Positions 24,934 through 31,079 of a stretch of 34,751 nucleotides of DNA are shown here, piece by piece. Position 1 is the first letter of the stretch. Each line of letters opens with the position of its first letter. This DNA comes from Chromatiales bacterium. GTDB taxonomy: Bacteria > Pseudomonadota > Gammaproteobacteria > JAHELT01. A program made the position numbers and the translations under genes. The notes under the pieces are model-generated. The model was not told the DNA's origin. It saw only the letters and a list, made by a program, of their open reading frames with translations, and did no database searches. The stretch spans positions 1 to 34,751 of the forward strand of contig JAHELT010000036.1 in assembly GCA_024644045.1 (NCBI GenBank), written 5' to 3'.

Positions 24934-25589
24934 TGCCAGTGCTCTCCCAAACGGTTGCGCAGACTGGCCAGGGCGCGCGAGAAATGCGTTTTGACGCTTC
25001 CCTGCGAGCAGCCCATGGTCCTGGCGGTCTGCGCGGTATCGTACCCTTCCCACACGCGCAAAACGAAAGCCTGTTGCTGGCGCAGCGGCAGGGCACGCAG
25101 CGCCGCATCGAGCGCTGTGATGGAGTCCTGTTCACGCAACGCCTCCTCGGGCGTGTGCTGCGGCGAGGCCAGCGTGTCCAGCGGATCGCCGCCGTGCTCC
25201 TCGTGGATGCGCAGGAACGCCCGGAACCGGTTGCGCACGGTGTTGCGCCGGTACCAGTCGCGAATCCGGCTTTGCAGGATCTTCTGAAACAGCGCGCCCC
25301 ATTCCTGCGCCGGCCGCCCGGCATAGCGCTCGGCCAGCTTGAGCATCGCATCCTGCACGATGTCGAGCGCGTCGTCGCCGTTGCCGGTAGCGACATGGGC
25401 GATGCGGTAGGCGCGGCGCTCGACGCCGGTGAAGAACCGGTTCAGTGCATCGGTGTCGGGCAGAATCGCTACTCCGTGGCGGGCGGGCGGGACGGCATTC
25501 AGCTGCGCGCCGGCACGCAGCTGCAGCGCGCCGCCCGCGATTGTGCAATCGCCCCCCTCGATATTCCAGCCGTCTGCCACCGGGTGCAC
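24930..25589 (-). CDS. ECF-type RNA polymerase sigma factor (start uncertain)
   Basis: A sigma-70 family factor of ECF type. Region 2 is ALNRFFTGVERRAYRIAHVATGNGDDALDIVQDAMLKLAERY, with the region 2.2 DALDIVQDAM motif. Region 4 is ALPLRQQQAFVLRVWEGYDTAQTARTMGCSQGSVKTHFSRALASLR, with the helix-turn-helix. The longest frame starts at a GTG (25589) and gives 219 residues, but the first 42 do not look like a sigma factor. The natural N terminus would lie near LPDTDALNRF. Only ATT (25466) or CTG (25463) is available there, preceded by GGAG about 5 nt upstream. It leads a leftward operon with anti-sigma, a 70-aa protein and DUF3106, and may control the barrel and lipoprotein genes downstream (inference). 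Confidence 0.88.
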   Translation of the reverse strand: MHPVADGWNIEGGDCTIAGGALQLRAGAQLNAVPPARHGVAILPDTDALNRFFTGVERRAYRIAHVATGNGDDALDIVQDAMLKLAERYAGRPAQEWGALFQKILQSRIRDWYRRNTVRNRFRAFLRIHEEHGGDPLDTLASPQHTPEEALREQDSITALDAALRALPLRQQQAFVLRVWEGYDTAQTARTMGCSQGSVKTHFSRALASLRNRLGEHWQ

Positions 25590-25688
25590 CTCGAAACACG
25601 CGCGCCTGCGCTTGATCAGTACTAACGCACCAGGCGGGGATTGGTTGACAGGCGGCGCGCGGGAAACGGGCCGCCGGGGCGGGACCGC

Positions 25689-26264
25689 TCAGTCCAGGCG
25701 CTTGCGTTTTCCGGAGCCGCGCATACTCAGGAATTCCATCTGGTCGGCGAGTATGTTGCGGTTCTGCAGGATCAGGCCTTCGGCGAGATTCGGGCGGTAG
25801 GGCACCGCCAGCAGGCGGATGCCGAACGTCTCCGCCTCCTTGATGGTCAGGTTGTCCTTGCGCGCGTTGCAGGGCTTGCAGGCGGTCACGACGTTTTCCC
25901 AGTCGTCACCGCCGCCGCGCGAGCGCGGCAGCACGTGATCCCGCGTCAGCATGGTGGCCGGGAACCGGCCGCCGCAGTACATACACAGGTAGTTGTCGCG
26001 CGAGAACAGGCCGTTGTTGGTGAGCGCCGGCGTCGATTCCGCCCACGAGCCCAGCAGGGCGGTGCCGCGTCCCGCAATGATGCTGTTGATGTCGAGGTAG
26101 GAGCGCAGACCGGTGATACGTGCCGTGCCGCCGAACATGCGGAAGGTCTGCTCGCCGGCCTCCCACGCGACCTGACCGCGCACGTACATCAGCGCGGCGG
26201 CCCGGCGGGAAATCCAGTCCAGCGGCCGCCCGGTCACGTCCAGCCGTAGAATCAGCGTGGGCAT
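25689..26264 (-). CDS. HNH endonuclease family protein
   Basis: A 191-residue protein with a canonical HNH domain: zinc-type LCMYCGG (Cys pair near residues 94-97), TRDHVLPRSRGG carrying the catalytic His, DDWENVVTACKPCNARK with the second Cys pair, and the Asn/Lys end. The N-terminal half (MPTLILRLDVTGRPLDWISR) is conserved in a widespread family of stand-alone bacterial HNH proteins. It cleaves or nicks DNA, but the role is unknown. The start has GGAGGA just upstream. No restriction, phage or toxin genes adjoin. It is a monocistronic gene whose upstream region contains repeat array C. A TATACT-like -10 lies on the - strand near 26340. Confidence 0.92.
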   Translation of the reverse strand: MPTLILRLDVTGRPLDWISRRAAALMYVRGQVAWEAGEQTFRMFGGTARITGLRSYLDINSIIAGRGTALLGSWAESTPALTNNGLFSRDNYLCMYCGGRFPATMLTRDHVLPRSRGGGDDWENVVTACKPCNARKDNLTIKEAETFGIRLLAVPYRPNLAEGLILQNRNILADQMEFLSMRGSGKRKRLD

Positions 26265-26412
26265 CCGGTCCTCCCCGTCAATCTCCGATAAGCGCCTGTC
26301 GTCGACAACGGGCAGGTCGACCCCGGCCCGTGAATTCTAAGTATAAATCGGGCAAAAAGCCAAAAGGCGTTAGGAAACAACCTGTCACGTAATGTTCATC
26401 GGGCAGCGGAAA

Positions 26413-26684
26413 GGGGACAGTCCCCGGTACAGCGCACCGGCTTCGGGAAAAGACTCTGTAGAACGTGGAAAAAAAATGACGCTGTGGTAGGGGGACAGTC
26501 CCCAAAGCGCGCCGGCATTCTGGAGAAGGCTCTGTAGAACGAGGAGACAAATTGCGCTGTGGTAAGGGGACAGTCCCCGCGCAAAACGGAGAAAGGGACA
26601 GTCCCCGTCTAGCCACAGGAGTCTATAAAGACGGAATCAGTTCAACGTGGACGAAACGGGGTCAGAAGAAAGGGGACAGTCCCG
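26413..26684. repeat. Palindromic repeat array C: ~76-bp tandem form of the same core family, partly decayed
   Basis: This fills most of the 480-bp gap 26265-26744. Cores GGGGACAGTCCCC start at 26413, 26491 and 26566 (periods 78 and 75). A shortened core AGGGACAGTCCCC lies near 26594, and one lacking the final C is at 26672-26683. Each full unit carries the same conserved motif as arrays A and B, CTCTGTAGAACGTGG or CTCTGTAGAACGAGG, about 40 bp after its core. It ends in GCTGTGGTA just before the next core. Unlike A and B, all units point the same way and no opposite arm is seen. Beyond 26600 the units are degenerate (GTCTATAAAGACGG, CAACGTGGACG). Bases 26265-26412 hold only AT-richer sequence and the likely HNH promoter. 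Confidence 0.85.
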
Positions 26685-26691
26685 GAAAACG

Positions 26692-26714
26692 CCTCCTCCC
26701 GCAGGGGGAGGAGG
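26692..26714 (-). terminator. Intrinsic terminator candidate downstream of the small exported protein gene
   Basis: CCTCCTCCC (26692-26700), a loop GCAGG and GGGAGGAGG (26706-26714) make a perfect 9-bp stem. On the - strand it is followed by CGTTTTCC, giving a short T-run. It lies 31 nt after the stop of the exported protein gene (26745), so it fits as that gene's terminator. The T-run is short, which lowers confidence. Confidence 0.65.
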
Positions 26715-26744
26715 AACAGCGGAGGGAGGAGTCGCAGGCAGCAG

Positions 26745-27260
26745 CTATTCCTGCTCGGTGTCGGGGAACACCTGGGTGACCAGCGGATCGGTGACTGTCA
26801 GGGTGACCGTGTCCACCTCGCTTACGCCGAAGGTATTGTCGTAGAGAATCGGAATCTGCCATTCGCCGGTGCGGCTGAACGTAATCTTGCGCCACGTGCG
26901 GTAACGAACGGCACCGTGCACGTTGGCCTTGCGGGCTCCGCGGATCACGCCGTTGTGCTTCAGCTGCATGAGAATCTCGCCACGCTCCTCACGCGGCACC
27001 ATGAAGTTCATCCACGCGTACACGCTTTCGCCGACTTCCAGGCTGTGCGGATCGATTTCGTTCTTGCAGTTGTTCTTGTCGGTGCCCTCGCGATAGACGT
27101 CTTCGCAGAGTTTGAACTCGACCAGCACCGGCGTGGTTTCGGCGCCGCCATAGTAGTAACTCAGGACGTTGCGTACCTCGTCCGAGCTGGGTGCGCCGAT
27201 CGCGTGCGCACCGGACAGCGCGAACGCCGAGGCGATGGCCAATCTGCTGAATGCTTTCAT
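26745..27260 (-). CDS. Small exported protein beside the sortase, function unknown
   Basis: A 171-residue protein with signal peptide MKAFSRLAIASAFALSGAHA and probable cleavage near AIGA-PSSDEV. The mature part has two cysteines in one region (KLCEDVYREGTDKNNCKNEI, about residues 51-66) that could form a disulfide. A beta-rich C-terminal half follows (GESVYAWMNFMVPREERGEILMQ, YRTWRKITFSRTGEWQIPILYD) that resembles an immunoglobulin-like or DUF2914-like sandwich. ATG 27260 was chosen because the signal peptide starts there. It is 80 bp downstream of the sortase gene on the same strand and followed by a terminator. It has no transmembrane tail or basic C terminus, so it is not a classic sortase substrate. 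A role with the sortase locus is inferred from position only. Confidence 0.75.
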   Translation of the reverse strand: MKAFSRLAIASAFALSGAHAIGAPSSDEVRNVLSYYYGGAETTPVLVEFKLCEDVYREGTDKNNCKNEIDPHSLEVGESVYAWMNFMVPREERGEILMQLKHNGVIRGARKANVHGAVRYRTWRKITFSRTGEWQIPILYDNTFGVSEVDTVTLTVTDPLVTQVFPDTEQE

Positions 27261-27340
27261 CGAATAGTCCTCTTTGGGTGAAGCGTCGCGGTCTGCGACG
27301 CGGTCGTTAAACGCAAGGCAGCCGCCTTGTGTGTCAGTCA

Positions 27341-27997
27341 TTAAATGCGCGAATCGTCGCGCCCCGCGGTACGAATTGCGGATTGGCGGTAGCCGAACTG
27401 TGGCGAATTCTGCCCGTCCCGCACGCTGCCCGCGGCCGCGGCAAACACCAGATAGCGCAGCGGACCGCCCGCGGTCATGGCGTCGAACGGGAAGCAGGTC
27501 ACCAGCACCAGCTCCTGCGGGCCGTCCAGGGACAGTGCTGTGGAGTGGCTGTCGACCACTCGTGTGCTGCTCACGCGGAAGCGATGCACGGTTCCGCCGG
27601 GGTCCTGCAGCTGCAGCTCATCGCCTGCGCGCAGCTCGCGCAGGAAAGCGAAGTGCGTGTCGCGGTGTCCTGCGATGATCATGCGGCCTGCGTCCCCGGG
27701 ACCCGCGCTACCGCTCAACTGACCCGGTGCAAAAGCGAGCGTGCGTCCACTCGCGCCGGCCAGCACGATCAGATCGCGCGCGTGTCGGGGCACGCGCAGG
27801 CGCGCCACCGGCCAGGTGTCGGCCCACGGCCAGGGTGCGACCTGGCGCGCACCGAGCAACGTCTGCGCCCAGGCATCGCGCAGCAGCGTCTGTGCAACGG
27901 CCGCCTTCACGTGGATGAAGCCGGCGCCGCCGAGCTGCCAGAGCGAACCGCTGAGCAGCGCACACAGTACCGGCACGCGAAATCTGCGCAGGTTCAT
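27341..27997 (-). CDS. Class GN-type (marine proteobacterial) sortase
   Basis: A 218-residue transpeptidase of the sortase superfamily. The catalytic residues can be read: His111 in IIAGHRDTHFAFL, Cys168 in LVLVTCFPFDAM and Arg181 in GPLRYLVF. An N-terminal hydrophobic segment (about residues 8-30) would anchor it in the inner membrane facing the periplasm. ATG 27997 gives the usual N terminus; upstream frame is antisense-like filler. The gene begins 2 bp after the stop of the VIT/VWA target gene, so the two form an operon. Proteobacterial sortases of this type are encoded with one dedicated substrate and a two-component system, all present here. Confidence 0.94.
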   Translation of the reverse strand: MNLRRFRVPVLCALLSGSLWQLGGAGFIHVKAAVAQTLLRDAWAQTLLGARQVAPWPWADTWPVARLRVPRHARDLIVLAGASGRTLAFAPGQLSGSAGPGDAGRMIIAGHRDTHFAFLRELRAGDELQLQDPGGTVHRFRVSSTRVVDSHSTALSLDGPQELVLVTCFPFDAMTAGGPLRYLVFAAAAGSVRDGQNSPQFGYRQSAIRTAGRDDSRI

Positions 27998-27999
27998 CG

Positions 28000-30123
28000 T
28001 CAGCCCCGGCGCAACCAGTTGCCGCGACACAGAAAGCCGGCAGTCAGCAGCAGCAGCACACCCAGAGCCAGCTGCTCGCGGGCGTCCGTGGCGCCGGCCG
28101 GAAATACGCGCATGGTGTTGCCCGCGGGCATGGTGTTGGCGACTGCCGTGGCGGCGAAGCCGGCATCCGGCGGGCGGCTGGGGAATGCCTCCACCGCGAC
28201 GAAGCTCGTGTGCGGTGTCACCAGGTCGTGCGCCAGCCCGAGGCGGGTAATCGCTTCGCGCCGGGACTGCGCAGCCAGTGTGCGCGCCGCATAGCTGAGA
28301 TGATGGATCTTGTCGCGGGCCCACAGGGTCGCGGTCCCCGGGCCGTCGCGGTGCTCGTCGAGGCTCAGGGTTTGCGACCAGGGCACGCCGGCCAGATCGC
28401 CGCTGACGATCACGCTGCCGCTGAGCGTATCGGTGCGGGCGCTGACCACCAGCGGCTCGCCGGCGTACAGATCCGGCAGCCGCGCCGGCAGCATTTCCGC
28501 GGCGCTGCCGGGCGGCCAGTCGATGCGCACGCTCGACATCACCGGCTGCTGGAGCTTGTGCAGCAGGGCGCCCATTTTCGCCTGCACCTGGGCCAGATCG
28601 CCGATGTAGGTGAACGTGCCGCGCCCGGCCCGCGCCGCCTCGCGCATGAAGTGCGCGTTGGGTGCGCTGCCGATGCCGACGACGAACAGGCGCGCGGCAC
28701 CCAGATCGTCCTCGATCAGCTCGAACAGCTCGCGTTCGTTGCTCACCGCACCGTCGGTAATGAACACGATCTGACGAATCGTCTGCAGCGGCGGGTTGCC
28801 GGCGAGCGCCATGGCGAGCGCCGGCGCCATGACCGTGCCGCCGTCGGCCTGGAGGCGCTCGATCTCCTGCTGGGCGTGCGCGATGCTCTGCGGGTGGGCC
28901 GGGACGGCCGCCGGGAACAGCGCCGCGGCGCTGGAGCTGAAGCGAATGACGTTGAAGTAGTCCGCCGCCTGCAGAGCGCGCAGCGCGGTGTGCAGCGCGG
29001 CCTTGGCCTGTGCCAGCGAGGCGCCGGCCATGGAGCCGGAGACATCGAGCACGAAAATCGTCTCCCGCGCGAGCGCCACCTGTGCGTCCGCCGCAGGCGG
29101 CATCACCATCAGCAGCGCGTACGTGCCGTCCTCACGGATCTCACGAAACAGTGCGCTCTGCGGAAAGAGGCCGGCAAGCGGCGTCCACCGCAGCACGAAA
29201 TCGCGATCGGCCGGAATCTCCTCGTCACGCAGCGTCAGTCTAAGAACGCCGTTGTCGAGCGTCTCCGAGTCGATCGAATGAAACGCGGACACCACCCGCT
29301 GCACGGGTCCGCCGGCGTCGATGCTCGCGGTGATCCGCGCGCGCTGCGTGCTCTGTGCGGCATCGACCATCGGCGTTTCGATTGGTTGCCCATCGATGGC
29401 TGCGTGCTGCGTGCCGGCAGCGGGTGTGAAGCGCGGCGTCACGGTCAGCGGAAAACGCAGCGTGTACTCGCTGTCGCTGATATGCAGGCGCTGCAGATAC
29501 CGGATCTCGGCATGCACCAGCTCGCCGGGCGCGATGTTGGCCACTGCCAGTGAAAACAGGTTCGGGCGGCGCTGCTCCAGCAGGCCGGCCTGGTGGCCGT
29601 CGCGCCGGGCTGTCTCGTAGGTCCGGCGCGCCTCCTCGCGCGCACGGATTTCACCGCGGATGACGCGGTCGCCGATCTGTACGGTCAACCCGTTGACCGC
29701 GGCCCGCTCGGGGAGCGGGAAGGTGTACAGCCCCTCGCGGTACAGATCGCTGGTATTGACGAAGGTCTGCTTCACCGTCACCCGCGCCTGGATGCCGCTC
29801 GCCTCGATCGTGACGTCCGTGTGCAGCAGCAGGGCACGCTGCGTCTTGCCGCCCTGCAAGAACAGGGTGCCGGCCTGCACTGTTTCGGCCTGTGTGCTCA
29901 TCGCATCGCGCGGCGCGAGCCACACCAGCGCCAGCAGCGCGCAGACCAGGAGTGCGTTGCGCAACAGTCGCCGCCACCAGACGCGCCGGCCGGGCGTCTC
30001 GCGGTGCGCCAGGCGCACGCGGGCGACGCGTTGCGCGAGTTCCGGGTAGGCGCGAAAGAACTCGCGCTCGAGCTGGTCGGTGATTACCGGGCGCGAGCGC
30101 GGTTTGTGCGTATCCGTTCTCAT
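28000..30123 (-). CDS. Dedicated sortase target protein with VIT and VWA domains
   Basis: A 707-residue protein matching the 'marine proteobacterial sortase target' type. The N terminus has a basic cytoplasmic segment and a hydrophobic signal/anchor near residues 47-63 (LLVCALLALVWLAP). A VIT domain follows (about 75-200; VKQTFVNTSDLYREGLYTFPLP), then a VWA domain from about residue 355 with MIDAS motif DVSGSMAG and TDGAVSNE. The C-terminal tail has a hydrophobic helix (QLALGVLLLLTAGFL) and a basic end (RGNWLRRG), as needed for sorting. The usual LPXTG-like motif is replaced by FPAGATDA. ATG 30123 is preferred over 30138 because GGGGGA sits 6 nt upstream. It lies directly upstream of the sortase and divergent from the regulator genes. 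Confidence 0.92.
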   Translation of the reverse strand: MRTDTHKPRSRPVITDQLEREFFRAYPELAQRVARVRLAHRETPGRRVWWRRLLRNALLVCALLALVWLAPRDAMSTQAETVQAGTLFLQGGKTQRALLLHTDVTIEASGIQARVTVKQTFVNTSDLYREGLYTFPLPERAAVNGLTVQIGDRVIRGEIRAREEARRTYETARRDGHQAGLLEQRRPNLFSLAVANIAPGELVHAEIRYLQRLHISDSEYTLRFPLTVTPRFTPAAGTQHAAIDGQPIETPMVDAAQSTQRARITASIDAGGPVQRVVSAFHSIDSETLDNGVLRLTLRDEEIPADRDFVLRWTPLAGLFPQSALFREIREDGTYALLMVMPPAADAQVALARETIFVLDVSGSMAGASLAQAKAALHTALRALQAADYFNVIRFSSSAAALFPAAVPAHPQSIAHAQQEIERLQADGGTVMAPALAMALAGNPPLQTIRQIVFITDGAVSNERELFELIEDDLGAARLFVVGIGSAPNAHFMREAARAGRGTFTYIGDLAQVQAKMGALLHKLQQPVMSSVRIDWPPGSAAEMLPARLPDLYAGEPLVVSARTDTLSGSVIVSGDLAGVPWSQTLSLDEHRDGPGTATLWARDKIHHLSYAARTLAAQSRREAITRLGLAHDLVTPHTSFVAVEAFPSRPPDAGFAATAVANTMPAGNTMRVFPAGATDAREQLALGVLLLLTAGFLCRGNWLRRG

Positions 30124-30243
30124 GAGGTTCCCCCGCATGGCATGGTGCGCAGCATTCTTCGCGCGCGCCCGGCATGCGGCGGTGCCGGGCGCTGATCAAT
30201 CGGGGGGCAAAAGTGGCGAATTGTGATTTGTGCGCTGCCGCGC

Positions 30244-30272
30244 TTCAGCCGCGCGCGCCGGCTACTTACAAT
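30244..30272 (+). promoter_or_regulatory. Weak sigma70-type promoter candidate for the response regulator/kinase genes
   Basis: TTCAGC (30244-30249) and TACAAT (30267-30272) are spaced by 17 nt in the 210-bp divergent region between the sortase target and the response regulator. The -10 matches 5 of 6 bases and the -35 is poor. A six-G run at about 30202-30207 and an AT-rich GAATTGTGATTTG segment (about 30218-30230) are also in the gap. They could be used by the leftward promoter or by the regulator itself. Confidence 0.35.
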
Positions 30273-30333
30273 GGCTCGCGACCGGCCGCCGACCCGCTCG
30301 GGCCCGGATGAGGCCGCGCCACAAGGAGCCGCA

Positions 30334-31035
30334 ATGCGACGCCGAATAGCGATAGTGGAAGACGAGCACGCAATCCGCGAGAACTACCGCGACGCGCTGG
30401 CGCGCCAGGGCTACGACGTCAGTCTGTTCACCGACCGGCAGTCGGCCCTGGACGCGTTTCGCGAGCGCCTGCCCGAGCTCGTGGTGATCGATATCGGGCT
30501 GGGCGACGAGCCCGAAGGCGGTTTCGACCTGTGCCGGGAGCTGCGCGCGCTGTCCAACCGGCTGCCGATCATTTTTCTTACCGCGCGCGACACCGAGCTC
30601 GACGTGGTCTCGGGTTTGCGCCTCGGTGCCGACGACTACCTGACCAAGGACATCAGCCTGCAGCAGCTGGTTGCGCGCGTGGTCGCCCTTTTCAGGCGGT
30701 TGGAAGCGTTCGAGGCCGGGGCGCAGGACAGTCAACCGGTAGTGCGCGGCGACCTGATCCTCGACCTCGATCGCCTGACCGCCACCTGGAAAGGCCAGCC
30801 GCTGGAGCTCACGCTCACCGAGTTCTGGATGATCCATTCGCTGGCGCGCCACCCCGGTCACGTGAAAAGCCGCCAGCAGCTGATGGATGCTGCCAACGTG
30901 GTGTTCGACGACAACACCGTCACCTCGCACGTCAAGCGACTGCGCAGGAAGTTCATCGACCTGGATGCCGAGTTCAACGCCATTCAAACCGCCTACGGGG
31001 CCGGTTATCGATGGCGTCCCGACCAGATGCAATAA
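30334..31035 (+). CDS. pdsR: Sortase-system response regulator (OmpR-type winged helix)
   Basis: A 233-residue two-component response regulator. The receiver domain has the acidic pair Asp10/Glu11 (VEDE), phospho-acceptor Asp53 (VVIDIGLGD), Thr83 (FLTARD) and Lys105 (YLTKD). The effector domain (about 130-230) is a winged helix of the OmpR/PhoB class (LTLTEFWMIHSLARHPGHVKSRQQLM, NTVTSHVKRLRRKF). It is recognisable as the regulator type that accompanies proteobacterial dedicated sortases. ATG 30334 has AAGGAG 6 nt upstream; the frame is open earlier but without homology. The kinase gene starts 44 bp downstream. It likely controls the divergent sortase/target operon (inference from arrangement). 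Confidence 0.92.
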   Translation: MRRRIAIVEDEHAIRENYRDALARQGYDVSLFTDRQSALDAFRERLPELVVIDIGLGDEPEGGFDLCRELRALSNRLPIIFLTARDTELDVVSGLRLGADDYLTKDISLQQLVARVVALFRRLEAFEAGAQDSQPVVRGDLILDLDRLTATWKGQPLELTLTEFWMIHSLARHPGHVKSRQQLMDAANVVFDDNTVTSHVKRLRRKFIDLDAEFNAIQTAYGAGYRWRPDQMQ

Positions 31036-31079
31036 TCGCCGCCAGCGCCTGCCCCCTCGCAGGCCGGTAGATACGTGCC

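Noticed and set aside
26745-26780. FPDTE near the C terminus of the small exported protein as an LPXTG-like sorting motif
   Set aside because: It is at the extreme end of the protein, with no following hydrophobic helix or basic tail.
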